Part shown: piece by piece, positions 6,754 to 14,992 of the stretch
How the letters are laid out: each line of letters starts with the position of its first letter
How positions within the stretch are numbered: position 1 is the stretch's first letter
The notes under the pieces: generated by a model
Told to the model about the DNA's origin: nothing
What the model saw: only the letters and a program-made list of their open reading frames with translations
The model's database searches: none
Made by a program: the position numbers and the translations under genes
NCBI GenBank assembly: GCA_043740085.1
Contig: JAYUCY010000048.1
Location: 1 to 22,806 of the forward strand
Direction: 5' to 3'
DNA length: 22,806 bases
Origin: UBA668 sp043740085
GTDB lineage: Bacteria > Actinomycetota > Acidimicrobiia > Acidimicrobiales > Ilumatobacteraceae

Positions 6754-8442
6754 ATGCCTCAGCCGGTTCGTGTTGTCTTCCTCGGCGGCCTCGGCGAAAT
6801 TGGCCGCAACTGTATGGCCATCGAGCAGATTGTCGACGATGGCACCAAGGGTGGTAACCGTCGCATTCTGCTCATCGACTGCGGGCTGATGTTCCCAGAC
6901 GCCGACATGCACGGCATCGACTTGGTGTTGCCCGACTTCACCTACTTGCGTGAAAACGCTGACCGCATCGAAGCGGTGGTCGCGACGCACGGCCACGAAG
7001 ATCATGTGGGTGCGCTGCAGTACCTGCTTCGTGAACTGAGCTTCCCGATTTACGGCTCGGCCGTGGCACTTGGGCTTGCCCGCAACCGCATCGAGGAGGC
7101 CGGCCTGCTGGGCCGTACCGAACTGATCCCGGTGAAGGACGGCGAGCGGCTGATGATCGGCCCGTTCGATGTCGAATTCATTCCGGTCACCCACTCGGTG
7201 CCCCACGCCCACGCCATTGCGGTGCACACCCCTCAGGGCGTGATATTGCACTCGGGCGACTTCAAGATCGACCTCACGCCGGTCGACGGCCGGCGCACCG
7301 ACCTCGCCCGCCTGGGGCAGATCGCGGCAACCGAGGGCATTCGCCTGTTGATGGCCGATAGCACCAACGCCGAGGAGCACGGGCACTCGCCCAGCGAGTC
7401 GGGTGTCGGGGCGGTGTTGCGCGGGGTGTTCGCGGCGCAGAAGGGCCGTCGAATTATTACGGCCAGCTTTGCCAGCCACCTCCATCGCATTCAGCAGATT
7501 GCCGACGCGGCCATCGACAGTGGGCGAGTGGTGGCCACACTCGGGCTCAGCATCAAGAAGAACGTGCGCATGGGTCGCGACCTGGGCGTGCTGCACATTC
7601 CCGACGCATCGTTGGTCGACATCGACGATATCGGCAAGTACCCGCCGGGCCAGGTGTGCATCATTTCCACCGGTTCGCAGGGCGAGCCGATGTCAGCCTT
7701 GGCGCTGCTCGCCCGCGGTGCGAGCAAGTGGGTGAAGGCCGGCGACCACGACACCGTCATCCTCTCCAGTCACGCCATTCCCGGCAACGAGGGCAACGTC
7801 AATCGGGTCATCGACGACCTGCTGCGGGCCGGTGTTGAGGTGGTGCACAGTGGCATCGCCGATGTACATGCCACGGGCCATGCGCAGGCCGACGAGCTGA
7901 AGACCTATATGTCGCTCACCAAGCCCGAGTGGATGGTGCCGATTCACGGCGAGTATCGCCACATGGTTGCCAATGCCAAGCTGGCAGTGCTGATGGGCGT
8001 GGCCAAGGATCACGTCCTCACCTGCGAGGACGGCGACGTGCTCGAACTCAGTGACAAGGGTTTGGCCAAGGTAGGTCGTGTGCCCGCCGGCTATCTGTAC
8101 GTGGACGGCATCGTCGGCGATGTCGGCCAGGGTGTGCTGCGCGACCGCAAGGTGCTGGCCGAGGAAGGTGTCGTGGTGGTCATCGTGACCGTCGACATCG
8201 GCACCGGCAAGGTGCTGACCGGGCCCGAGATCATCACCCGCGGCTGGGTCTACGCCCCCGAGGCGGAAGACCTTCTGGACGAGGCCTGCGACCGGGTTGC
8301 GGCGGTGGTGGAGCAGTCGTTGGCCAGCGGCGTGCGCGACGTGGAGTCATTGGAGCGCGATGTTCGCCGGGCAGCCGGCAAGTTCGTGCACGAGCGTACC
8401 AAACGCCGCCCCATGATCGTCCCCGTAGTGATGGAGACCTAG
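6754..8442 (+). CDS. rnj: Ribonuclease J (metallo-beta-lactamase / beta-CASP RNase)
   Basis: The enzyme has 562 residues and would act in mRNA turnover and rRNA maturation with 5'-to-3' exonuclease and endonuclease activity. The N-terminus FLGGLGEIGRN is diagnostic. Zn-binding motif II HGHEDH covers residues 79-84, and the HSGDFK motif begins at His166 with Asp169. A THSVPHA segment and the beta-CASP region follow, with IHGEYRHM near the end of the catalytic core and a C-terminal RNase J domain. The length is typical. GAAGG lies upstream of the ATG, and the gene follows dapA after 18 nt, so the two are probably co-transcribed. The TAG stop overlaps an AGGAAAG element that could serve the mini-ORF downstream. 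Confidence 0.95.
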   Translation: MPQPVRVVFLGGLGEIGRNCMAIEQIVDDGTKGGNRRILLIDCGLMFPDADMHGIDLVLPDFTYLRENADRIEAVVATHGHEDHVGALQYLLRELSFPIYGSAVALGLARNRIEEAGLLGRTELIPVKDGERLMIGPFDVEFIPVTHSVPHAHAIAVHTPQGVILHSGDFKIDLTPVDGRRTDLARLGQIAATEGIRLLMADSTNAEEHGHSPSESGVGAVLRGVFAAQKGRRIITASFASHLHRIQQIADAAIDSGRVVATLGLSIKKNVRMGRDLGVLHIPDASLVDIDDIGKYPPGQVCIISTGSQGEPMSALALLARGASKWVKAGDHDTVILSSHAIPGNEGNVNRVIDDLLRAGVEVVHSGIADVHATGHAQADELKTYMSLTKPEWMVPIHGEYRHMVANAKLAVLMGVAKDHVLTCEDGDVLELSDKGLAKVGRVPAGYLYVDGIVGDVGQGVLRDRKVLAEEGVVVVIVTVDIGTGKVLTGPEIITRGWVYAPEAEDLLDEACDRVAAVVEQSLASGVRDVESLERDVRRAAGKFVHERTKRRPMIVPVVMET

Positions 8443-8452
8443 GAAAGCGAAC

Positions 8453-8533
8453 GTGGCGATGTTCGGAATCCCAGCAACCCCCGACGGATCGGGCGAAGTG
8501 ACGCGCAAGTGCGCCAGCGGCCTGGTGCTGTGA
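8453..8533 (+). CDS. Possible 26-aa coupling mini-ORF between rnj and a lipoprotein gene
   Basis: A GTG at 8453 sits 10 nt after the rnj stop, behind an AGGAAAG element that overlaps that stop. The frame encodes 26 residues beginning (M)AMFGIPATPDGSG. Its TGA (8531-8533) overlaps the GTG start of the lipoprotein gene by 4 nt (GTGA). The lipoprotein start has no Shine-Dalgarno of its own, so coupling through this mini-ORF would explain how it is translated. It may encode no functional peptide, and the overlap could be chance. Confidence 0.3.
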   Translation: MAMFGIPATPDGSGEVTRKCASGLVL

Positions 8534-9081
8534 GGAAACATCGCGTCACTTCGGCGGTTTTTGCGACGCTCGCCCTGCTCGCAGCATGTTCTGACAACCC
8601 TGCTGCCCTCACCGACACGGCGGCGGTGGCGACCACTGTGGTGCCGCTGCCGTCTGCCGATGAGTTGCCGCTGCTCGATCAGATTGTTCCGGCGATGATG
8701 GCTGTGGAAGCCCAACTCGGCGGCGCCCAGGCGTATTTCGAGATCAATGCGACGGCACGGCTGGTGAATCTGTTCGTGGCGCTCAACAACGCAACGGTTG
8801 CGCAGCCGTGGCTGTACTTGAAAGGCACCCTCACCTCAACCGAGGGCCAGGCCGCAGGTGGCGGCACGTTTGGCGCGTCGTCAGTGGACTTCGACCCGGA
8901 CGTCATCCTCTCCCAAGTACGTACCGAGCTGCCCGGGATCTCCATCGAAAGCTTCTACATTCATGGCGATGGGCAGGGAAGTGTTCTCTACGGCGTGCTC
9001 GCTACCTCCGACAAGGGCGGCGGTCTGGATGTGGTGCTGGGTGCCGATGGGTCGGTCAAGTCCGTCGATCCAGTCAACTGA
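8530..9081 (+). CDS. Lipoprotein of unknown function
   Basis: The protein has 183 residues. The GTG at 8530 gives the compact signal peptide MRKHRVTSAVFATLALLAAC with lipobox LAAC; a GTG at 8509 in the same frame would add seven residues and is less likely. The mature chain has a short Ala/Thr/Val linker, then a domain rich in beta-type segments (AYFEINATARLVNLFVALNN, then WLYLKGTL, then SIESFYIHGDGQGSVLYGVL). It ends VVLGADGSVKSVDPVN, which looks like a final beta-hairpin. I cannot assign it to a family. Its position between rnj and ftsK, on the same strand with tight spacing, suggests a cell-envelope role, but only by context. Confidence 0.7.
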   Translation: MRKHRVTSAVFATLALLAACSDNPAALTDTAAVATTVVPLPSADELPLLDQIVPAMMAVEAQLGGAQAYFEINATARLVNLFVALNNATVAQPWLYLKGTLTSTEGQAAGGGTFGASSVDFDPDVILSQVRTELPGISIESFYIHGDGQGSVLYGVLATSDKGGGLDVVLGADGSVKSVDPVN

Positions 9082-9140
9082 GGCCGGGCCGCGGACAGTG
9101 GTGAAGCACGCAGTGCGCGTACTGTCGCGCGCCCCCTTGG

Positions 9141-9146
9141 TACCGT
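9141..9146 (+). promoter_or_regulatory. -10 box TACCGT for a leaderless ftsK message
   Basis: TACCGT is separated from the ATG at 9154 by 7 nt, which puts the expected transcription start on the ATG. There is no recognisable -35 at 17-18 nt and no Shine-Dalgarno. The same arrangement recurs before other genes in this window. Confidence 0.35.
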
Positions 9147-9153
9147 GACAGCA

Positions 9154-11547
9154 ATGGGTACAAGGGGTCAGTCGAACCAGCGCTCGAAATCGTCCGTGTC
9201 CGCACGGGGCGGCACGACGCGCTCGGGTACTGGTTCCAGCTCGAAGTCGAAAGCGGCACCGCAGCCCACGTCGCGCCGCAATCAGGCTTCGGCAGAGATG
9301 CGCGAGGCCGTTTCTGGTCGCGAAGACGAGTTCATTGGTATCGGGTTCATCCTGGTTGGGGCGCTGCTGGGGCTCGGTATCTACTTCAACCTCGCCGGCC
9401 CGCTCGGGCGCGGCGTTGAGACATTGATTGGTTGGTTCACTGGGCTGGGCCGGTTCATCGTGCCGATTGCCCTCGTCGGCGTCGGGATCGCGCTGGTCCG
9501 CAAGGGCCGCAGCGGCAATCGCTTCCGCCTGGGCATCGGTTGGGGTTTGGCATCACTGTCGGTTTTGGGACTGCTGCACGTGGTGCGCGGTCCGGGAAAG
9601 ATCATGAGCGGGTTCGACACGCTGGGCCGTGCAGGTGGGTGGATGGGCGCCTTGGTGGGCGAGCCGTTGACCAGCCTGGCCGGTGATGCGGGTGCCATCG
9701 TGATCCTCTCCGCTGTATTCGTCGGCGCTGTGTTGCTGCTCACCGGCGGTTCCTTGCGCACGGTCTCGGGCCACACTGCGCACGGGGTGGCGGCGGTCGC
9801 GGCACCTATTGGGCGCAAGGTCAAGCAGGTGTTTGGCGACATGGCCTCGCTGAAGAGCGACCGTCAGGTTGCCGGAGAGTCGACTGGTGAGCTGCCCGCA
9901 CCGCAGCTGTACAACTTCGCCGACGATGACGAATGGAGCCAGGACGCGTCCAAGCCGAAGCGTCTTCGTGCACCACGCGGTGTACCCGAGCTGCCAGGCG
10001 GCCCGGGCGAGCAGGAAGTGCTCGATCTTGGCCCGGGTGCGCAAGCCGGGCAGTGGTCGCTGCCGCCGCTCAGCTACCTACCGCGAAGCGCCGCGCAGAC
10101 CATCAACAAGGCAGAGGTGGAAGCCCGCGGACGCACGCTGGTCGAGTCGCTGGCCTCGCACGGTGTGGAAACGAAACTGGTCGGGCAGACGGTCGGTCCC
10201 ACGGTCACGCGCTACGAACTCGAGCTCGGCGCGGGTGTGAAGGTCGCTCGCATCACCAGCCTCAACCGCGACATTGCGTACGCCATGGCGGCTACCGACG
10301 TGCGCATTTTGGCGCCCATTCCCGGCCGTTCTGCCATCGGCGTTGAAGTACCGAACCACACCCGTCAGCTGGTGAGCCTCGGCGACATCATGAATGCGCC
10401 GGAAGCCAAGACCGCCAGCCACCCGTTGGATGTGGCGATCGGCAAAGACATCGCCGGCCGCGCCGTGTTCCTCAATCTGTCCACCACTCCGCACATGCTG
10501 ATCGCCGGTACCACCGGCGCCGGTAAGTCCAGCGGTATCAACAGCATTCTCACGTCGTTACTGATGCGCACCACCCCCGAGCAGGTGCGCCTGATCCTCA
10601 TCGACCCCAAGCAGGTCGAGATGGGGCAGTACAACCGCTTACCGCACCTACTGACACAGCCGGTCACCAATCCGAAGAAGGCCGCAAACGCACTCGGCTG
10701 GGCGTGCAAGGAGATGGACCGTCGCTACGACGTGCTGTCGGAAGTGGGCTTTCGCGACATCACCGGTTACAACGCGGCGTACGACCGTGGCGAACTGGCC
10801 GCCGATCTACACCGCGATCCCGACAGCCCCACTTCGTACGAGCGCATGCCGTACATCGTGGTCGTGGTCGACGAGCTCAACGACCTGATGATGGTCGCCG
10901 CCCGCGATGTGGAGGAGAGCATCACCCGTATCGCGCAGAAGGCGCGTGCCGTCGGTATTCACCTCATCGTCGCCACGCAGCGGCCGTCGGTCAACGTCAT
11001 CACCGGCGTCATCAAGGCCAACATTCCCGCCCGTATGGCGTATGCGGTCAACAGTCTCACCGACAGCCGGGTCATCCTCGACCAACCGGGTGCTGAGAAG
11101 CTGGTGGGTAAGGGCGACCTGTTGCTGCTGCCCGGCAACAGCAACGTCAGCCAGCGCATCCAGGGCTGCTTCGTCAGCGAGGAAGAGGTCCGTAAGGTGG
11201 TCGCGCACTGGCGTCGCCAGGCACCCGACGTGGTGTATGTCGCCGGCGTCGAAGGCCACGAGAGCCAGGGCCAGATGGGCGGCGGCGACTTCGGTGGCAA
11301 TGGTGCCGACGACGATGAAGACGAAGTGTTGATGCGCCAGGCCATGGAACTCGTGGTGCGTAGCCAGCTGGGCAGCACCTCCATGCTGCAGCGCAAGCTG
11401 AAGGTTGGGTTTGCCCGCGCCGGGCGCATCATGGACTTGCTCGAGCAGCGCGGCGTGGTTGGCCCCAGCGAAGGCTCGAAGGCTCGCTCCGTGATGATGA
11501 CCGTCGAAGAGTTCGAACTGCTCCAAGAAGCCCAGCGCAACCGCTAG
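9154..11547 (+). CDS. ftsK: DNA translocase FtsK/SpoIIIE
   Basis: This 797-residue membrane-anchored ATPase pumps chromosomal DNA through the division septum. It has a basic Ser/Thr-rich N-terminus, four membrane segments at about 60-79, 100-116, 128-145 and 179-198, a linker of about 100 residues, and a RecA-like motor. Walker A is GTTGAGKS (452-459, Lys458), Walker B is YIVVVVDE (Asp573-Glu574), and the IATQRPSVNVITG strand (here VATQRPSVNVITG) follows. The C-terminal gamma winged helix, which reads KOPS-like DNA sequences, includes LGSTSMLQRKLKVGFARAGR and LLEQRGVVGPSEG. The ATG at 9154 is preferred over an in-frame GTG at 9145 because the latter overlaps the -10 box; the difference is three residues. 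The linker is short compared with E. coli FtsK, as in many actinobacteria. Confidence 0.95.
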   Translation: MGTRGQSNQRSKSSVSARGGTTRSGTGSSSKSKAAPQPTSRRNQASAEMREAVSGREDEFIGIGFILVGALLGLGIYFNLAGPLGRGVETLIGWFTGLGRFIVPIALVGVGIALVRKGRSGNRFRLGIGWGLASLSVLGLLHVVRGPGKIMSGFDTLGRAGGWMGALVGEPLTSLAGDAGAIVILSAVFVGAVLLLTGGSLRTVSGHTAHGVAAVAAPIGRKVKQVFGDMASLKSDRQVAGESTGELPAPQLYNFADDDEWSQDASKPKRLRAPRGVPELPGGPGEQEVLDLGPGAQAGQWSLPPLSYLPRSAAQTINKAEVEARGRTLVESLASHGVETKLVGQTVGPTVTRYELELGAGVKVARITSLNRDIAYAMAATDVRILAPIPGRSAIGVEVPNHTRQLVSLGDIMNAPEAKTASHPLDVAIGKDIAGRAVFLNLSTTPHMLIAGTTGAGKSSGINSILTSLLMRTTPEQVRLILIDPKQVEMGQYNRLPHLLTQPVTNPKKAANALGWACKEMDRRYDVLSEVGFRDITGYNAAYDRGELAADLHRDPDSPTSYERMPYIVVVVDELNDLMMVAARDVEESITRIAQKARAVGIHLIVATQRPSVNVITGVIKANIPARMAYAVNSLTDSRVILDQPGAEKLVGKGDLLLLPGNSNVSQRIQGCFVSEEEVRKVVAHWRRQAPDVVYVAGVEGHESQGQMGGGDFGGNGADDDEDEVLMRQAMELVVRSQLGSTSMLQRKLKVGFARAGRIMDLLEQRGVVGPSEGSKARSVMMTVEEFELLQEAQRNR

Positions 11548-11569
11548 TCGTTCGAGTGCCCCGCCGCGA

Positions 11570-11641
11570 TTGCGGGCGCAGAACGAGCTTGTGTTCGACG
11601 CGCATGGTGGCTTCTGGTTCACCGATCACGGAATCCGCAAT
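11570..11641 (+). pseudogene. Remnant of an SMP-30/gluconolactonase-like gene
   Basis: A frame open across the ftsK-rimO gap contains about 24 residues including NELVFDAHGGFWFTDHG. This matches the conserved PND-[LI]-V-[FV]-D-x-x-GGFWFTD blade of SMP-30/gluconolactonase/LRE-like beta-propellers (PF08450). In intact members Asn and Asp in this stretch bind the catalytic divalent metal. Nothing resembling the rest of the ~290-residue propeller lies before or after it: ftsK ends 22 nt upstream and the frame then runs into rimO. This is best read as a short fossil of a deleted gene. It could also be a misread of non-coding sequence, but the match is too specific to be likely by chance. Confidence 0.55.
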
Positions 11642-11705
11642 CATCGGCACTGGTCGCCGCTTGCACATGCGGTGGCCGTCGAATGGTCTCCGCCTGAACT
11701 ACCTC

Positions 11706-11711
11706 TAGCCT
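11706..11711 (+). promoter_or_regulatory. -10 box TAGCCT for a leaderless rimO message
   Basis: TAGCCT is followed by 7 nt and then the rimO ATG at 11719. No Shine-Dalgarno is present and the -35 region is weak. The geometry puts the transcription start on the ATG. Confidence 0.4.
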
Positions 11712-11718
11712 GTCGTCT

Positions 11719-12984
11719 ATGGCCCAGCGCTTCTACGTCGAAACATTGGGCTGCCCCAAGAACCAAGTAGACAGCGACAAGCTGATCGGCACGCTGCTGG
11801 CTGACGGGATGACCGCGACCGACGATCCGTCGAAGGCCGACTTGGTGGTGGTCAACACCTGCGCGTTTATCGATGAGGCCCGCAAGGAAAGCATCGACAC
11901 GATCCTGGCGTTGGAGGACCAACGTAAGGTTGGTGGCCGGCTGGTGGTCACCGGTTGCATGGCCGAGCGTTACGGTAGCGAGCTGGCCGACGCATTACCC
12001 GAGGTCGACCAGGTCGCAGGCTTCGGCGTGCCGGTCAATCTGCTCAAGAAAAAGTCCATTGCGGTGTCGTCGGCGCCTATCCCCCTGCTCGATCTGTTGA
12101 ACCTGCCTCGGCCGAAGTCGTCCAGTCCCTGGGCGTACGTGAAGATTGCCGAGGGCTGCGATCGCAGCTGTGGGTTCTGTGCCATTCCGTCGTTTCGCGG
12201 GCCGCAGCGCAGTCGCGACATCTCCTCCATTCTGACCGAGGTCGAGCAGTTGGAAGCACAGGAGATCGTGCTGGTCGCGCAAGATCTGGCCAGCTACGGC
12301 AAGGACCGACCCGACGAGTTGGGCGCCGGTTCCATCGTGCCGCTGGTGCGGGCCGTCAGTGCGCAGGCCGCGTGGACGCGCCTGCTGTACCTGTACCCCA
12401 GCGACCTCAGCGACGATCTCATCGACGCCATCTGCGACACGGGCGTGCCGTACTTCGACCTGTCGCTGCAGCACGTCAGCAAGCCGCTGCTGCGCCGCAT
12501 GCGCCGCTGGGGCGATGGTCAGCGTTTCCTGCAGCGCATCACCGACATTCGCGAGCGCGAACCTCAGGCGGCGTTCCGCAGCAACTTCATCGTCGGCTAC
12601 CCGGGAGAGACCGAAGAAGACCATGACCAGTTGCTGTCGTTCGTCGAGGAAGCTCAGCTCGACTGGTGTGGCTTCTTCGCGTACAGCCCTGAGGAGGGCA
12701 CGTACGCGATGAATCTCGACGGTGCCGTCGACAAGGCGCTGATGCACGAGCGGCTCGCCGAGCTGCGCGAAATGCAGGACGACATCACGGCTCGCCGCCG
12801 CGACGATCTGATTGGTGAGACCGTGCGTGTGCTCGTGGATGCGCCCGGAGAGGCCCGCAGCACCCGTGAGGCTCCCGAGATCGATGGCGTCATCGAGGTG
12901 CCGGATCACCTGGCAGTTGGTCAGTTCCATGACGTTCGTATCGTCGATGCGATGGGTCCGGATCTCGTGGCAGACTCGCTCTGA
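11719..12984 (+). CDS. rimO: Ribosomal protein uS12 methylthiotransferase RimO
   Basis: This 421-residue radical-SAM enzyme adds a methylthio group to the conserved aspartate of ribosomal protein S12. The N-terminal UPF0004 domain begins FYVETLGCPKNQVDSD, the RimO signature that separates it from MiaB, and carries the auxiliary-cluster cysteines Cys12, Cys48 and Cys80. The radical-SAM cluster is Cys147-x3-Cys151-x2-Cys154 in GCDRSCGFC. A FRSNFIVGYPGETEED strand and a C-terminal TRAM domain (about 370-421) complete the family layout. The length is normal. Its TGA overlaps the pgsA ATG (TGATG), so the two are translationally coupled. Confidence 0.95.
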   Translation: MAQRFYVETLGCPKNQVDSDKLIGTLLADGMTATDDPSKADLVVVNTCAFIDEARKESIDTILALEDQRKVGGRLVVTGCMAERYGSELADALPEVDQVAGFGVPVNLLKKKSIAVSSAPIPLLDLLNLPRPKSSSPWAYVKIAEGCDRSCGFCAIPSFRGPQRSRDISSILTEVEQLEAQEIVLVAQDLASYGKDRPDELGAGSIVPLVRAVSAQAAWTRLLYLYPSDLSDDLIDAICDTGVPYFDLSLQHVSKPLLRRMRRWGDGQRFLQRITDIREREPQAAFRSNFIVGYPGETEEDHDQLLSFVEEAQLDWCGFFAYSPEEGTYAMNLDGAVDKALMHERLAELREMQDDITARRRDDLIGETVRVLVDAPGEARSTREAPEIDGVIEVPDHLAVGQFHDVRIVDAMGPDLVADSL

Positions 12985-13565
12985 TGCCTGTCGATCCATC
13001 AGCCGTCAAGACCTGGGCCAACTTGGTCACGGTCGCGCGGGTGCTCATTGCGCCGCTGATGTTGGTGCTCATTCCGGACAAGCCGGGGGGCTCGTGGGCC
13101 GCATTCGCGCTGTGGTTTGTGCTGTGTTCCAGCGACGGCATCGACGGCTACCTTGCCCGCCGTCACGGAGCCACCAACCTTGGTGCCTTTCTCGATCCGC
13201 TTGCCGACAAGATCCTCGTACTTGGTGCGATGACGATTCTTGTCGCCAACGACACGTTCTGGATCGTGCCGGTTGTTATCACCGTTGCGCGCGAGCTGGC
13301 CATCAGCCTCTACCGCACGTTCGTCGGCGCCAAGGGCGTCAGTGTGCCGGCCAGCAAAATCGCCAAGTGGAAGACGTTCGTGCAGCAACTGGCGGTGGGC
13401 TTCGCCATCATGCCGCCGACTGCGCTGGATGCGAAGTGGCTGTGGAACGGTCTGCTGTGGACGTCGGTCGCTTTGGCGCTCATCAGCGGCAGCCAGTACG
13501 TGTATCGAGCGGTGAAGTCCCAGCCTTTGCCGGTCAACGAGACCGGCGCCGATCTATCTCTGTGA
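12984..13565 (+). CDS. pgsA: CDP-diacylglycerol--glycerol-3-phosphate 3-phosphatidyltransferase (CDP-alcohol phosphatidyltransferase)
   Basis: This 193-residue multi-spanning membrane enzyme makes phosphatidylglycerol phosphate, the route to phosphatidylglycerol and cardiolipin. The CDP-alcohol phosphotransferase motif is clear: Asp51-x2-Asp54-Gly55-x2-Ala58-Arg59 ... Gly67-x3-Asp71-x3-Asp75, with all four metal-binding aspartates. The gap between Ala-Arg and Gly is 7 residues instead of the usual 8 or 9. About five hydrophobic segments fit the six-helix family fold. The start overlaps the rimO stop, and cinA begins 6 nt after the stop, as in many actinobacteria. A related CDP-alcohol transferase (e.g. 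phosphatidylinositol phosphate synthase) is possible, but length and context favour PgsA. Confidence 0.85.
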   Translation: MPVDPSAVKTWANLVTVARVLIAPLMLVLIPDKPGGSWAAFALWFVLCSSDGIDGYLARRHGATNLGAFLDPLADKILVLGAMTILVANDTFWIVPVVITVARELAISLYRTFVGAKGVSVPASKIAKWKTFVQQLAVGFAIMPPTALDAKWLWNGLLWTSVALALISGSQYVYRAVKSQPLPVNETGADLSL

Positions 13566-13571
13566 GCTGCC

Positions 13572-14822
13572 ATGCGTTGTGACGTAGTCGCCATCGGTAC
13601 CGAGTTGCTGCTTGGCCAGATCACCGACACCAACAGTCAGTGGATCGGCGAGCAGTTGGCGGCTGTGGGTGTGGATTCGCTGCTGCAGGTCAAGGTCGGC
13701 GACAACCTGGGTCGGATGGAGAGCGTGTTACGCAGCGTCCTTGCCGCTGCCGACGCGGTCATTGTGTGTGGCGGCCTGGGCCCGACGCACGACGACTTGA
13801 CTCGTGAGGCCATCGCCACGGTGATGGGCGTTGAGCTGTTGCCCAACGCCCAGGTCGGCGAAGTGATTCGCGAGATGTTCGAATCACGCGGCCGCCGCAT
13901 GGCGGAGAACAACCTGCGCCAGGCCCTGGTACCTGAGGGCGCCACGATCATTGCGCAAACTCGCGGAACAGCGCCCGGCCTCATCTGCCCTGTCGTGATC
14001 GACGGCGCGCAGAAGGTCATCTACGCCGTGCCCGGCGTGCCGCACGAGATGAAAGACATGGTGCAGCGCGCGGTGCTGCCCGACCTCCTGGCTCGTGGGG
14101 GCGAGGATGCTGCGGTGATTCTCAGCCGTACTCTGCGCACGTGGGGCGAGAGCGAGAGCGGGCTCAACGAGCGGCTCGACCCGTTGATCGCTCGTCTCGA
14201 CGAGGTGGGCAACCCGACGTTGGCGTTCAATGCCAGCGGGTGGGAGGGAATCAAGATTCGGCTCACCGCGAAGGCCGCGACGGAGGCCGATGCGCTGATG
14301 TTGCTTGGCACCTGGGAAGCGGAGACGCGTGCGCTGGTCGATGATGTGGTCTTCGGCGCCGACGAGGAGACGATGGAGTCCGTGGTATTGCAGTTGCTGC
14401 GCGAACGCGGCTGGTCGTTAGGCCTTGCCGAGTCCGTGACGGGCGGCCTCGTCGCCGGGCGAATCACCAATGTGCCGGGCGCCAGTGATGTGTTTCGTGG
14501 CGGCATTGTCAGCTATTCCAGCGACGTGAAGTTCGATGTGTTGGGTGTGCCCCGCGGCCCAGTCGTCAGCGAAGCTGCGGTCGCAGCGATGGCGGTAGGT
14601 GCGCAGCGCTTGTTGAACAGCCACGTGGCGCTCGCGCTGACGGGCGTCGCCGGTCCTGCTGAGCAAGATGGCATGCCGGTGGGCACGTTGTGCGTGGGCA
14701 TCGCCATCGGCGCCGAGGTGCACACCAGAACGTTGCAAATGCCGGGTGCTCGCGACCAGATGCGCCAGATGAGCGTGATCAGCGCTATGGATCTCCTGCG
14801 CCGAACACTCCTCGCGTCCTAA
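13572..14822 (+). CDS. cinA: CinA family protein (nicotinamide mononucleotide deamidase / ADP-ribose pyrophosphatase type)
   Basis: This 416-residue, two-domain protein has an N-terminal MoCF-biosynthesis-like domain that begins DVVAIGTELLLGQITDTNS and contains GGLGPTHDDLT (67-77). It has the conserved PGVPHEMK segment of CinA. The C-terminal CinA domain (about 255-416) has LAESVTGGLVAGRIT (284 onward), FRGGIVSYSSDVK and TGVAGP, the NMN deamidase motifs. Known members recycle pyridine nucleotides, and the competence link in the name is historical. It follows pgsA after 6 nt. In many actinobacteria recA comes next, but here a tRNA gene follows. Confidence 0.93.
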   Translation: MRCDVVAIGTELLLGQITDTNSQWIGEQLAAVGVDSLLQVKVGDNLGRMESVLRSVLAAADAVIVCGGLGPTHDDLTREAIATVMGVELLPNAQVGEVIREMFESRGRRMAENNLRQALVPEGATIIAQTRGTAPGLICPVVIDGAQKVIYAVPGVPHEMKDMVQRAVLPDLLARGGEDAAVILSRTLRTWGESESGLNERLDPLIARLDEVGNPTLAFNASGWEGIKIRLTAKAATEADALMLLGTWEAETRALVDDVVFGADEETMESVVLQLLRERGWSLGLAESVTGGLVAGRITNVPGASDVFRGGIVSYSSDVKFDVLGVPRGPVVSEAAVAAMAVGAQRLLNSHVALALTGVAGPAEQDGMPVGTLCVGIAIGAEVHTRTLQMPGARDQMRQMSVISAMDLLRRTLLAS

Positions 14823-14834
14823 GCTGGCCGTCGC

Positions 14835-14907
14835 GCCTCCGTAGCTCAACGGATAGAGCAGCGGGTTTCTACCCCGTTTGTTGGGAGTTCGATTCTCTCC
14901 GGAGGCA
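14835..14907 (+). tRNA. tRNA-Arg (UCU)
   Basis: A full 73-nt cloverleaf is visible. The acceptor GCCTCCG (14835-14841) pairs perfectly with CGGAGGC (14900-14906), with discriminator A14907. The D stem is GCTC/GAGC. The anticodon stem GCGGG (14861-14865) pairs with CCCGT (14873-14877) around the loop TTTCTAC, giving anticodon TCT (14868-14870), which reads AGA. The T arm is GGGAG-TTCGATT-CTCTC. The variable loop is 5 nt. No CCA is encoded, so it must be added after transcription. AGA is a rare codon in this GC-rich window. Confidence 0.95.
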
Positions 14908-14986
14908 CTGAAAAAGTGTTGCGTGGCGTTGGTTGGTGACGCACTGGTGACCGCCGCCCTCGCCGGAGCATGACGGCCAGTGGTAC

Positions 14987-14992
14987 TAGCGT
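14987..14992 (+). promoter_or_regulatory. -10 box TAGCGT before the second tetR gene
   Basis: TAGCGT is followed by 7 nt and a GTG at 15000, the same geometry as the leaderless candidates at ftsK, rimO and the glutamine-synthetase-like gene. No clear -35 is seen. If it is real, it moves the start of the regulator from the ATG at 14970 to the GTG at 15000. Confidence 0.3.

Noticed and set aside
10807..11622. Minus-strand open frame opposite the ftsK 3' half
   Set aside because: Composition is typical of an antisense shadow and ftsK is unambiguous on the other strand.
11995..12999. Long minus-strand open frame opposite rimO
   Set aside because: It has no domain and is explained by the GC-rich third positions of rimO.
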